A stretch of DNA of 50,333 bases, taken from an uncultured Clostridia bacterium. GTDB taxonomy: Bacteria; Bacillota; Clostridia; Oscillospirales; Oscillospiraceae. The notes under the pieces are model-generated. The model ran no database searches. It was given only the letters and a program-made list of their open reading frames with translations, and had not been told where the DNA came from. The stretch lies in assembly GCA_932222125.1 (NCBI GenBank), contig CAKNZJ010000338.1, positions 1-50,333 on the forward strand, in the 5' to 3' direction. Shown one piece after another: positions 18,501-26,085 of the stretch. How positions within the stretch are numbered: the stretch's first letter is position 1; each line of letters starts with the position of its first letter. The position numbers and the translations under genes are program-made.

Positions 18501-19255
18501 AGTATGACTCTGCCAAAGCCTGTCTCCGTGCGGGGATGGAGCCAGAGATTGTGATTATCCGAAACCTCAATCCAAAAGAATTGGCCGATTCTGCCCTGGC
18601 ACTGGAGCAGGCCATGAAAAGAGCGCAGATCGTCTTTTTGCCGGGAGGATTTTCCGGAGGAGATGAGCCGGATGGATCAGCCAAGTTTATCGTCTCCTTT
18701 TTTCGCAATCCCCGGCTGACAGATGGGGTACACGATTTGTTGAAGAACCGTGATGGGCTGATGCTGGGTATTTGCAATGGGTTTCAGGCGCTGATAAAGC
18801 TGGGGCTGATCCCGGATGGGGAGATTGTTCAAGCTACCTCGAACAGCCCCACAATCACCCACAACCTTATTGGCCGTCATCAGAGCCGCTACGTCGCCAC
18901 CCGGGTGGCATCGGTGAAGTCACCTTGGATGCTGCTCAGCCACGTGGGGGATATCCATACCATCCCAGTCTCCAATGGGGAGGGACGCTTCGTGGCCCCA
19001 CAGAAGGTGTTGGAGCGGCTCATTGCTCAGGGACAGGTCGCCACCCAATATGTGGATGGCAGTGGGATGCCATCTATGGATATAGAGGTCAATCCAAACG
19101 GCTCCATGGAGGCTGTTGAGGGACTCTTTTCCCCAGACGGCCGGGTATTTGGCAAGATGGGCCATACCGAGCGGGCGGGAGAGTTTGTGGCAAAAAATAT
19201 CCCGGGAAATAAACTTCAGCCTATTTTTGACAGCGGTGCGCTATATTTTCGATGA
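15566..19255 (+). CDS. purL: Phosphoribosylformylglycinamidine synthase, single-chain
   Basis: A 1229-residue enzyme for step 4 of purine synthesis (FGAR + glutamine + ATP to FGAM). Bacillus splits this into PurL, PurQ and PurS; here all parts are fused, as in the clostridial large form. The synthase half carries DTYWSDHCRHTTF, MFKNETHNHPTEIEPFGGAAT, and GGKDSMSGSF. The C-terminal glutaminase has FPGTNCEYD, the nucleophile GICNGFQ (Cys1070) and MGHTERAG (His1200, Glu1202). The ATG at 15566 has AAGGAG 9 bases upstream; two in-frame ATGs just before it are less well spaced. No other pur gene is adjacent. Confidence 0.95.
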   Translation: MSQVFRCYVEKRPGYDVEGMHLLRELREQLGIEGLTGLRVLNRYDVEGIDRAVYEVAKSTVFSEPQVDVVYDEDFPFHAKTGTMLAVEALPGQFDQRADSAAQCVQLMSGVERPMVANARLYLLEGALSQEELERVKHYLINPVECRQADLDKPSTLAADVPQPSPVAVLDGFTALDEDGLTDLLEEYSLAMDLADLKFLQAYFRDEEGRNPTVTEVRVVDTYWSDHCRHTTFSTHLDRVDIKDQAVKAAYERYLAARAEVYGEEGAAIRPQTLMDLATIGAKTLKRRGKLPELDESEEINACSIHVPVAVNGEQQDWLLMFKNETHNHPTEIEPFGGAATCIGGCIRDPLSGRAYVHQAMRVTGGGDPTVPISETLKGKLPQRKLAQAAAAGYSSYGNQIGLATGHVAEVYHPGYMAKRLECGVVAGAVPAAYVCRERPAPGDVVILLGGRTGRDGIGGATGSSKSHNQTSLDTMASEVQKGNPPEERKIQRLFRDAQVTRLIKRCNDFGAGGVSVAIGELADGVCIDLDKVQKKYDGLDGTELAISESQERMAVVVAPKDEQALIAAAHRENLEAYRVAVVTKLPRMVMTWRGETIADLSREFLNTNGTDKHTAVEVEPRAALKQLSQPDTLRALASSLKAASRRGLIERFDSSIGAGSVLMPFGGATQRTPAQVMAALFPVLPEQETDQASAMSWAFDPEEMEYDPYEGAKNGVVVSVAKLVAAGADYTGAYLTFQEFFERLRDDPRRWGKPFSALLGALDAQLGLELAAIGGKDSMSGSFMDLDVPPTLISFAIAPVSAKEVLSPEFKQGEHPVYLFTGTDMMEIREAWKELHTLCIQGKVKAAWAVEHSVAEGVMKMSFGNGVGFKGEGTFDRYHCPMPGAIIAELTEEISNPHTLRLGITTGEAVISIGSDSAPIQELLSLNEGVLEDVYPTRAGTDRPVEPITYDRRSPAVFVGELAKPHVVIPVFPGTNCEYDSAKACLRAGMEPEIVIIRNLNPKELADSALALEQAMKRAQIVFLPGGFSGGDEPDGSAKFIVSFFRNPRLTDGVHDLLKNRDGLMLGICNGFQALIKLGLIPDGEIVQATSNSPTITHNLIGRHQSRYVATRVASVKSPWMLLSHVGDIHTIPVSNGEGRFVAPQKVLERLIAQGQVATQYVDGSGMPSMDIEVNPNGSMEAVEGLFSPDGRVFGKMGHTERAGEFVAKNIPGNKLQPIFDSGALYFR

Positions 19256-19259
19256 AAAG

Positions 19260-19303
19260 CATAGAGACAGCGGACTAGGAAATTCCAGTCCGCTGTCTCT
19301 ATG
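19260..19303 (+). terminator. Hairpin after purL
   Basis: A perfect 17-bp stem (19260-19276 with 19287-19303) begins 5 bases after the purL stop. The 10-base loop is itself near-palindromic. No T-run follows, but position and strength suggest a transcript end. Confidence 0.65.
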
Positions 19304-19356
19304 TCGTCTGAAAGGTTTAGTTGTTCGAGGGGTTAGCCCCCTGCCCAGTGACAGTC

Positions 19357-19656
19357 CTAGGCCTCTTCCCTGCCCTTTCTTCGTTTGATCATTTTGCGAA
19401 AGCTGCCTGAACCGAAGGAAAAGATGCGGTTCACCCGGCTGATGGTGGCGGAGCTGGCTCCGGTGCGCTCCAGAATTTCAGTATACACCAGTCCATCGTC
19501 CAAAAGCAGGGCCACGTCAAACCGCTGCTCCATGGCACGCAGTTCCCCTACGGTACACAGATCGTCGAAAAAGGCACAGCACTCCTCCAGGCTGTCCAAC
19601 GCCAAGATGCTTTCATACAGCGCCATGCTGCGCGCTTTGCTGGTCACCTTTGCCAT
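19357..19656 (-). CDS. YerC/YecD-type TrpR-like repressor
   Basis: A 99-residue protein of the TrpR-related YerC/YecD family. It is helical, with LEECCAFFDDLCTVGELRAMEQRFDVA followed by the helix-turn-helix YTEILERTGASSATISRVNR, and ends in a basic tail (RKMIKRRKGREEA). Members are small DNA-binding proteins of uncertain target. The ATG at 19656 has AAAGGAG 9 bases upstream. The gene has its own promoter and diverges from the Bce-like cluster, so it could regulate that cluster, but nothing in the sequence proves it. Confidence 0.86.
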   Translation of the reverse strand: MAKVTSKARSMALYESILALDSLEECCAFFDDLCTVGELRAMEQRFDVALLLDDGLVYTEILERTGASSATISRVNRIFSFGSGSFRKMIKRRKGREEA

Positions 19657-19692
19657 GACCACTCGCTCCTTTGATATCAATTTTCTATCTGT

Positions 19693-19721
19693 AGTTTAAC
19701 AGAGAAAATGGATGAAGTAAA
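19693..19721 (-). promoter_or_regulatory. Candidate promoter for the TrpR-like gene
   Basis: On the minus strand TTTACT (19721-19716), 17 bases, TAAACT (19698-19693) preceded by TGT. Confidence 0.4.
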
Positions 19722-19837
19722 GGGCGTTTCTGGGCTGAATCTTGACTGCTATCCCCCGGTTTGCTAAAATGAAGCCACAAAAAGAGGCTTGGGGAGTGCC
19801 GGCATCCTGTGCTGGACAGATGGCGGCCTGCCCTATT

Positions 19838-19854
19838 CTTACAGCAAGTGTAAG
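19838..19854 (+). promoter_or_regulatory. Candidate operator of the Bce-like module
   Basis: CTTACA-N5-TGTAAG, a perfect 6-bp inverted repeat, sits just upstream of the extended -10 of the ATPase gene, in the -35 zone. BceR-like regulators bind short inverted repeats placed like this; assignment to the response regulator encoded here is inference. Confidence 0.5.
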
Positions 19855-19874
19855 TGGTGTTTGTGGCCACTGCC

Positions 19875-19883
19875 TGTTATGAT
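19875..19883 (+). promoter_or_regulatory. Extended -10 of the Bce-like operon
   Basis: TGT directly before TATGAT (19878-19883), 30 bases upstream of the ATPase start. No good -35 is found 17 bases upstream, where the inverted repeat ends, as expected for an activator-dependent promoter. Confidence 0.45.
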
Positions 19884-19913
19884 AAGGCCAATGACAAAGG
19901 CAGGAGGGATCGC

Positions 19914-20696
19914 ATGAACACGACAGACCGAATTTTACAGGTGGAAGACCTGACCAAGACCTATGGCAAGGGGGACAGTAAGACAGAGGCGCTAAGGGGC
20001 ATCACCTTCGATGTGTTGGAGGGCGAGTTTCTAGGCATTATGGGAGCAAGCGGCTCCGGCAAGACTACCCTGCTCAACTGTATCGCCACCATGCTCAGGC
20101 CGAGTTCCGGCAGAGTGGTGCTTCGGGGGCAGGATATCTCCGCATTTCGGGGGGGACGGCTGGCCAACTACAGGGGAAAGAGGATTGGTTACCTCTTCCA
20201 GGAGTTTGAGCTGTTGGACAATCTGACTGCCCGGGAGAATATTGCCCTTCCCCTGGCCCTTCATGGGAATACAGCCCGACAGGCGGAAGGAGACATCCAA
20301 AGGCTGAGCGCGCTGTTGGATATCACCGATACGCTAGACAAATTTCCCGCTCAGCTATCCGGCGGACAAAAGCAGCGGGTGGCCGCAGCTCGGGCCCTTA
20401 TCTCTAATCCGAATATTGTGTTGGCCGATGAGCCCACAGGGGCTCTGGACAGCAAAAACTCAAAGACGCTGATGGATAAACTGGCTACGATTAATCAGGA
20501 GGAGCAAAAGACGATCATGATGGTAACTCATGACGCCAAGGCCGCCAGCTATTGCTCCCGTATCCTATTTATTCAGGATGGGCGCATTTTCCACGAGCTG
20601 CGCAGGGGCCTGGGCGGGGAGTCCGTAGCCGCCTTCTATGAGCGAATTGTCACGGTGATGGCCCAGTTGGGGGGAGGCAGTGCCAATGTTCTTTAA
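19914..20696 (+). CDS. ABC transporter ATPase, BceA/MacB type
   Basis: A 260-residue ATPase of the LolD/MacB/BceA group. It has Walker A GASGSGKTT (44-52), a Q-loop at FQEFELLDNLTARENI, signature LSGGQKQR (148-155), Walker B IVLADEPTGALDSKNS and the H-loop MMVTHD. LDSKNS after Walker B is typical of this group. The ATG at 19914 follows AGGAGGG. It overlaps the permease gene by 11 bases. With the FtsX-type permease it would form a complex that frees cell-wall precursors from peptide antibiotics and senses them; the exact drug is unknown. Confidence 0.92.
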   Translation: MNTTDRILQVEDLTKTYGKGDSKTEALRGITFDVLEGEFLGIMGASGSGKTTLLNCIATMLRPSSGRVVLRGQDISAFRGGRLANYRGKRIGYLFQEFELLDNLTARENIALPLALHGNTARQAEGDIQRLSALLDITDTLDKFPAQLSGGQKQRVAAARALISNPNIVLADEPTGALDSKNSKTLMDKLATINQEEQKTIMMVTHDAKAASYCSRILFIQDGRIFHELRRGLGGESVAAFYERIVTVMAQLGGGSANVL

Positions 20697-22779
20697 ACAG
20701 GTGTGGCGCAATGCCGCCTCAAACCGTAAGGATAATGGGCTGTTTTTCGGCTCATTGGTCATTGCCATCGTGGCTTTTTACACCCTGCTGTCCATAGGTG
20801 AGCAAGATGTCGTGAGATTTTTGGCCACCATTGAGAGCCACGCTGTAGCCAAGCTGTTACAGCTGATTCCGGTGGTGTACATGGTATCTCTATTCTTTGT
20901 GTTTTTCCTGGTCTACTTTGCCTGTAAGTACCAGATGGACAGCCGGCGCCGCGAATTTGGAATGTACTTGATGTTGGGCATGGGACGGGGTAGGCTGTTT
21001 GTCCTGTTGTGCTGCGAGACCTTGTGGAACAGTCTGAGCGCTCTTTTAATCGGCTTACCCACCGCCCTGCTCCTCACCGAAGGGATCAGTTTAGCCACTG
21101 CCAAGGTGGTGGGGATGAGCATCGTGGGGCACCAATTTTCTCTGTCTTGGAATGGGATGGGATGGACGGTGTGCGGTTTTGTGTTGGTGCAAATGCTGTC
21201 CATGATGATCCTGTGTATTCCCCTGGGATGGGCGGAGCCAGCCAAACTCCTGCGGACAGATGCCCGGGAGGGACAGAGGACGGCATGCAAAAGTGCAAGC
21301 ATTTTCTATTTTGCTGCGGGCATGGTATTATTGCTGACCGCCTATTGTCTGGGAATATTTCAGCTTAAGAATTTTGAGTTCTCCGTTGTGACCCTCCTGG
21401 TGGCTCTGGGTGCTTTGGGCACATTCTGGCTGTACCGGGGACTGGGGGGATTTTTGGACCGGCACATCCGTAGAACCAGCCGGGACCAGGTAGGACTTGC
21501 CACCTTCACCCGGCGGCAAGTCCAGGAAAATGTGCTCAGCCAGCACAGAGCGTTGGCGGTAGCCTCCCTGCTGCTGCTGGTGTCCCTCTCTTGTTTGGCT
21601 TACGGCATCCCTGTGGGAGTGGGACAGGCGGAGGGACAGGGCGCCGCGGCCCGCTCAGCTGATTTCTCTCTGCTGGAGACAGCCGAGGTGTCGGAATCCT
21701 TTCTGGCCCGGAACGATGTACAGGAGATGATCCAGACAGCCTACCCTGTGTACCTGGGGAGCGTTTCTATATTTGACCCGGATCATCCGGAACAATATGA
21801 TGGGGACGGTGTGCCCGTCACCATCATGGACTACACCTGCCTGGAACGGGTGGCCCGAGAGGTAGGGGGCGATGAGGCGGCCCAATACCCATGGAACGGC
21901 CTGTTTGACTACGCTATTCCTGTTAGCACCTACAACCGGGTGCTGAAGGGAATGGGCAAAGAGCCGATCCAGATGGAAGAGAACGAGGTGGCGTGGTACA
22001 CCAACGGGGATCACTACACCGTTGGAATCACCGCTCTGCTGGAACAGGCGGTGAAACGCGCTCCCACTATTGGCATCAACGGAAAGGAATACACCTTCTT
22101 GCCCACTGCGCTGAATGACAACGTTGTTGCGGATCGGGCTATCTCGCTGCAGGATGCTCTGGTTGTGCCGGATAGGTTGTACGCCCAGATGGTTCAGGAG
22201 ATGGATCGAACCATGCCGTTCTGTTGGAATATCCGCCTGTCTGACCAACTGGTCAACAAGCGGGGACTGATGCTGGCCATTCAGGAGATGACTGAAAAGC
22301 TGGAGCGGGCCGGGGTACAAAATTATGACAGCTATTTGAAGGGCATGGGCCGCAACCTGTTTTATACAGTGGGAATCAGCTATCTGACCATCTATCTGGG
22401 AGTGCTGTTCCTGCTCATTGCCAACACAGTGGTGGGGATGAAGTTTCTCATCCAACAGAGAAAGAACAAGGGCCGGTACGCGACCCTGCTCCTGCTGGGA
22501 GCAGAGGTAGAGGAGATATGTGCCTCGGTGCGCCGGCAGATTGAGGTGTTCTTCCTCTTGGTGCTGGCCCTTGCGGCGGTGAGTAGTGGAGCTGCTGTTC
22601 TGTCCCTGTTCCAAAGTAGCGTGCGGGGGATTTTTTTAGGGATATCCTCATCCTTCTTCCAGGTGTTGGCAGGGGGCACGTTGCTGCTGTTTGCAGGCAC
22701 AGAGGCGGTTTATATCTGGGTGGTGAAGCGAGCGGCCTGCCGTGAAGTTCGCATATTGGATCCCACTGACCGGAGGTGA
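20686..22779 (+). CDS. FtsX-type ABC permease, BceB-like
   Basis: A 697-residue membrane protein with the BceB layout: one N-terminal helix, a group of three, a further set around residues 200-300, a large extracellular domain (about 325-560), and three helices at the C-terminus. The first helix is GLFFGSLVIAIVAFYTLLS, and the RRREFGMYLMLGM motif follows the second. The large extracellular domain is the part that senses peptide antibiotics in characterised homologues. The ATG at 20686 has GGGGAGG 8 bases upstream; an in-frame GTG at 20680 is too close to it. The stop overlaps the next gene's ribosome site. Confidence 0.9.
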   Translation: MFFKQVWRNAASNRKDNGLFFGSLVIAIVAFYTLLSIGEQDVVRFLATIESHAVAKLLQLIPVVYMVSLFFVFFLVYFACKYQMDSRRREFGMYLMLGMGRGRLFVLLCCETLWNSLSALLIGLPTALLLTEGISLATAKVVGMSIVGHQFSLSWNGMGWTVCGFVLVQMLSMMILCIPLGWAEPAKLLRTDAREGQRTACKSASIFYFAAGMVLLLTAYCLGIFQLKNFEFSVVTLLVALGALGTFWLYRGLGGFLDRHIRRTSRDQVGLATFTRRQVQENVLSQHRALAVASLLLLVSLSCLAYGIPVGVGQAEGQGAAARSADFSLLETAEVSESFLARNDVQEMIQTAYPVYLGSVSIFDPDHPEQYDGDGVPVTIMDYTCLERVAREVGGDEAAQYPWNGLFDYAIPVSTYNRVLKGMGKEPIQMEENEVAWYTNGDHYTVGITALLEQAVKRAPTIGINGKEYTFLPTALNDNVVADRAISLQDALVVPDRLYAQMVQEMDRTMPFCWNIRLSDQLVNKRGLMLAIQEMTEKLERAGVQNYDSYLKGMGRNLFYTVGISYLTIYLGVLFLLIANTVVGMKFLIQQRKNKGRYATLLLLGAEVEEICASVRRQIEVFFLLVLALAAVSSGAAVLSLFQSSVRGIFLGISSSFFQVLAGGTLLLFAGTEAVYIWVVKRAACREVRILDPTDRR

Positions 22780-22784
22780 CGGAT

Positions 22785-23456
22785 ATGGCCACCATCGTTG
22801 TGGTAGAGGATGACAGCTATTTGCGGGAAGAACTCATACAGATGTTTTGCGCAAAGGGACATTTGGCCACAGGCATTGCCGCGTTCCATGCTGCGGAACA
22901 GGAACTGCTAGGCCTGTCCCCTGACCTGGTGGTGTTGGATGTGAACCTGCCGGGGAAATCTGGCTACCAGTTGTGCAGGGAGCTGAGGGCAAGGGCATCT
23001 TTCCCAATTCTGATTTTGACCGCTCGGGATACCCTTTCCGACGAGCTCACTGCCCTGGGGTTGGGAGCGGACGACTTTCTTACCAAGCCCTGCCACCCGG
23101 ACCGGCTGATTGCCCGGGTGGAGCGGCTGCTTCACAACTGGAGTAGGGTGAAACATGTGATCCAGGTGGGTGGGCTGTCCCTGGACTGGGACAGCTACAA
23201 GCTGGTGTGGCAAAACGCTGTGGCCATTTTACCGGAGACAGAGGGAAAGCTCCTTCAGCTCTTGATGGAGCGATACCCGGCCACTGTCCAGAAGGAGGAA
23301 CTCTTTGCCCGCTTATGGGGGACCCAGGAGTTTGTGGACGAAAATATTCTACAGGTGAATGTGGCCAGACTGCGTAAAAGCCTTGCGGCACTGGGCCTGG
23401 AGGGGCTGGTGAAAACAGTGCGGGGGCAAGGCTATTGTTTGGAGGGGGAAGGATGA
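22785..23456 (+). CDS. OmpR-family response regulator, BceR-like
   Basis: A 223-residue regulator with an N-terminal receiver (acidic pair Asp9/Asp10, phospho-acceptor Asp52 in LVVLDVNLPG, Thr79, Lys101) and a C-terminal winged helix ending in VKTVRGQGYCLEG. The ATG at 22785 is 8 bases after GGAGG, which also contains the permease stop region. It overlaps the kinase start by 4 bases. It is expected to be phosphorylated by the next gene product and to activate the transporter genes, possibly through the inverted repeat at 19838-19854. Confidence 0.93.
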   Translation: MATIVVVEDDSYLREELIQMFCAKGHLATGIAAFHAAEQELLGLSPDLVVLDVNLPGKSGYQLCRELRARASFPILILTARDTLSDELTALGLGADDFLTKPCHPDRLIARVERLLHNWSRVKHVIQVGGLSLDWDSYKLVWQNAVAILPETEGKLLQLLMERYPATVQKEELFARLWGTQEFVDENILQVNVARLRKSLAALGLEGLVKTVRGQGYCLEGEG

Positions 23457-24454
23457 AGTGTCCGGCGGTTCAGGTGAGTCACTGGCTGGTGCTGTTTTTG
23501 CTGACTGATCTCACCTTTACCTTTCTGGTGTGGTTGCTGCGTCCAGATGTGGTTGGACAGGTCAGCCTATTGATTCTGCTGTTCACTGGGCTGGTTACGG
23601 CGGCAGGAGTGTGGCTGGAGGCGCGGCGGCGGCGCAGGGTGTTTCGGGAAGTAGAACGGTTGCTGGATCAGCCTGATCAGGAGGCCAAGGCTGCCTTGGT
23701 TCAGGCAGCGGGAGGCGCTTGGGCTGGGATGGCGGAGGAGTTGTCCACCGCTCTGGCCCACCAGCGGACCCGGATCAATGAAAGAACCTTGGAGCTGGCC
23801 GCCTATCGGGACTACATTGAAGGATGGATTCACCAGATCAAAACGCCCCTGTCCCTGTCTACCCTGGTGCTTCACAATCATCAGGGGGAGATGTCGCCCT
23901 ATGTATATGAGCGGATGAGCTATGTTCAGCACCAGATCAACGAACATGTGGAGCGCATTCTGTACTACGCTCGCTTACAGGCCGATCATGCGGATTACCG
24001 GTTTGGCCTATTCAGACTGGACGTTTGCGTGAAGGAGGTTGCGGAGGAGTACCGGCCGTTTGCCCAGGAGCGGCAGGCGGACATTGCGCTGGCGCTTGCT
24101 CCGATGCGGGTAGAGTCTGATGAAAAGGTGGTGCGGTTTCTGTTTGCCCAGCTGCTGGGCAATGCGGTCAAGTACTGCAATGATAGACAGGGGATGATCT
24201 CTGTATCGCTTTGGGAGGAGGGAGACCAGGTCTGCCTGGCAGTGCGCGACAACGGAAAGGGCGTGCCGCCGGAGGACGCCCCATTTCTTTTTGACAAGGG
24301 TTTTACCGGCAGTTATTCAGACCGGCAAAAAGCCACTGGGATGGGACTGTATTTGGTGAAAAAGTATGGAGAAAGACTGGGGGTAGGGGTCCGGCTGGAG
24401 GATGGCTCCACCACAGGGGATGGCTTCGGCATCCGGCTGGTGTTTATGCGCTGA
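23453..24454 (+). CDS. Intramembrane-sensing histidine kinase, BceS-like
   Basis: A 333-residue kinase with two close N-terminal helices (about 10-29 and 36-55) and almost no extracellular loop, the hallmark of BceS-type kinases that sense through their ABC transporter. The phospho-acceptor is His127 in YIEGWIHQIKTPLS; the ATPase domain has the N-box LLGNAVKYCND, the G1 box VRDNGKGVP, the F-box FLFDKGFTG and the G2 box GMGLYLVKKYG. The ATG at 23453 overlaps the regulator stop (ATGA) with a purine-rich ribosome site. It is the last gene of the four-gene module. Confidence 0.93.
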   Translation: MKCPAVQVSHWLVLFLLTDLTFTFLVWLLRPDVVGQVSLLILLFTGLVTAAGVWLEARRRRRVFREVERLLDQPDQEAKAALVQAAGGAWAGMAEELSTALAHQRTRINERTLELAAYRDYIEGWIHQIKTPLSLSTLVLHNHQGEMSPYVYERMSYVQHQINEHVERILYYARLQADHADYRFGLFRLDVCVKEVAEEYRPFAQERQADIALALAPMRVESDEKVVRFLFAQLLGNAVKYCNDRQGMISVSLWEEGDQVCLAVRDNGKGVPPEDAPFLFDKGFTGSYSDRQKATGMGLYLVKKYGERLGVGVRLEDGSTTGDGFGIRLVFMR

Positions 24455-24476
24455 GGCTTGGAAAGACGCTTTTTGC

Positions 24477-24505
24477 TTTTCAGGGGCAGGTGATTGTGGT
24501 ATACT
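24477..24505 (+). promoter_or_regulatory. Promoter of the metallophosphatase gene
   Basis: TTTTCA (24477-24482), 17 bases, TATACT (24500-24505) preceded by TGG, an extended -10. It separates this gene from the Bce-like operon. Confidence 0.52.
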
Positions 24506-24561
24506 ATTGATTATACCGCCGGAGAGCGGCCTCCATCCTAATGGACAAGGAAGTGATTTTC

Positions 24562-25689
24562 ATGAGCGGTTTAGCCACTGTGATTAGGCCTGTAATCCGT
24601 CCTGGACAGCGGGTGCTGGCCATCAGCGACATCCACGGTAATTTGGCCATGCTGAAGGGAGTGCTGGCCAAGGTGGGGTTTCAGGCGGGGGATGTGCTCA
24701 TTCTGGTGGGTGATTTGCTGGAAAAGGGGCAGGATAGTCTGGCTGTCTTGCGTTATTTGATGGAATTGTCCAATACCCACACGGTCTATCCATTGTGCGG
24801 CAACTGCGACCATATTGACCGGGCCTTTCTGGAGGGCAGGCGGGGGGCAGATGAAAATCTGTGGCCGGTGTTCCGCTTCTGGGGGGAGCGGGCGTTGGTG
24901 AATCAGCTGGGGGCAGAGTTGGGGTTGCCTCTCCCTCAACAGGCGGCAGATCTGGTCCAGCTGCGTCAGGCCATCCGGACCCACTATCCAAGGGAGACTG
25001 ACTTTTTACTTGGAATGCCCCATATCCTAGAGGCGGGCAACTTTATTTTTGTCCACGGCGGTGTTCCCCGGGAGGACCGGCTGGAGGAGCTGGATGCCTA
25101 TTCCTGCATGAAAAATGACAACTTTTTAGGCCAGGATCATACCTTTCACAAATGGGTGGTAGTAGGACATTGGCCGGTGACCTTGTACCATCCCGATATT
25201 CCCACCGCTCGCCCGTTTATCCAGCGGGACAGGCACATCGTGTCCATTGATGGAGGCTGTGTTCTTAAGTTGGACGGACAGCTTAACGCTCTGGTGATTC
25301 CCGATATTTATGGGGATGAGATGAGCCATGTGGCCTATGACGGGCTGCCGGTGATGGTGGCCGCGGATAACCAGCAGCGATCCTCCCATCCGCTGAATAT
25401 CCGGTGGAATGACAGCGTGGTGGAGACGCTCTGGGAGGACGGGGACTGCGCCTGGTGCCGTCACACCTCCAGCGGACGGGAACTGTGGATTCCTAAGGGA
25501 CATCTCCACTGCCGCCGGGACGGCAAACTCCATTGCGAGGATATCACTGATTACCGTCTACCGGTAGCCGCTGGGGAGCGGCTGGCACTGGTGGGAAGCT
25601 ATGACCGGGGCCATTTGGTGAAGAAGCATGGAATGAGTGGATGGTATCTGGGCCGCCTACGGGAGCCTGGGGAGATTGGAATCCAGTGA
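24562..25689 (+). CDS. Calcineurin-like metallophosphatase with C-terminal extension
   Basis: A 375-residue metallophosphoesterase of the PrpE/ApaH-like group. Metal ligands are visible in order: SDIHGN (Asp23, His25), GDLLEKG (Asp51), GNCD (Asn81, with Cys in place of the usual His), a late VHGGVP, and GHWPVTLY. The catalytic part ends near residue 245; the last 120 or so residues form a separate beta-rich domain with several Cys and His (CAWCRH, GHLHCRRDGKLHC), which I do not recognise. The ATG at 24562 has AAGGA upstream; an ATG at 24541 has none. Substrate could be phosphoprotein or dinucleotide polyphosphate. Confidence 0.82.
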   Translation: MSGLATVIRPVIRPGQRVLAISDIHGNLAMLKGVLAKVGFQAGDVLILVGDLLEKGQDSLAVLRYLMELSNTHTVYPLCGNCDHIDRAFLEGRRGADENLWPVFRFWGERALVNQLGAELGLPLPQQAADLVQLRQAIRTHYPRETDFLLGMPHILEAGNFIFVHGGVPREDRLEELDAYSCMKNDNFLGQDHTFHKWVVVGHWPVTLYHPDIPTARPFIQRDRHIVSIDGGCVLKLDGQLNALVIPDIYGDEMSHVAYDGLPVMVAADNQQRSSHPLNIRWNDSVVETLWEDGDCAWCRHTSSGRELWIPKGHLHCRRDGKLHCEDITDYRLPVAAGERLALVGSYDRGHLVKKHGMSGWYLGRLREPGEIGIQ

Positions 25690-25906
25690 TAGGGATGCTG
25701 CCAGATGGTCAAGAGGGCTCCAAAGAATATGGTGAATTTTCTGGCATTCCAGTGAACATGCATTTCTGTTAACACCCTGGTTTTCAACAACTTCCACCAA
25801 ACTTTCCACAACATTTAGCGGAACTTCCGGTAAACATAATCCATGTCAAGAGAAATGTGTCTGGCTAATTCCACAAAATTTGTCCGCTACCTCTTTCTGA
25901 CGGCCC
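25690..25906. other. AT-rich non-coding gap with DnaA-box-like repeats
   Basis: This 217-base stretch has no credible gene and is much richer in A and T than its surroundings. Four degenerate copies of the DnaA box (TTATCCACA) lie close together: TTTTCAACA (25781-25789), CTTCCACCA (25791-25799), CTTTCCACA (25802-25810) and AATTCCACA (25867-25875). The first three are spaced about 10-11 bases, one helical turn. Matches are 6-7 of 9, so function is uncertain. Confidence 0.4.
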
Positions 25907-25935
25907 TTGTACTGGATGGGAAGCTATGGTACAAT
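25907..25935 (+). promoter_or_regulatory. Promoter of miaB-mreD-mrdA
   Basis: TTGTAC (25907-25912), 17 bases, TACAAT (25930-25935) preceded by TGG. The leader to miaB is about 145 bases and has no recognised motif. Confidence 0.55.
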
Positions 25936-26085
25936 ATCACCTGTGCCGTGGGGGATGGAATGCCGACGAAAAGGCCGCTGTCCCACCCGGCCGAATTATA
26001 GCAGGGGTGCTGGAATTGCGGCTGTGGGCACAATTGCCTGTCCGGCCGGCGCCCATAAAGAGAATCAGACAATGGAGGGATACCG

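Noticed and set aside
22776..22784. GTG start of the response regulator
   Set aside because: It lies in the ribosome site that serves the ATG at 22785.
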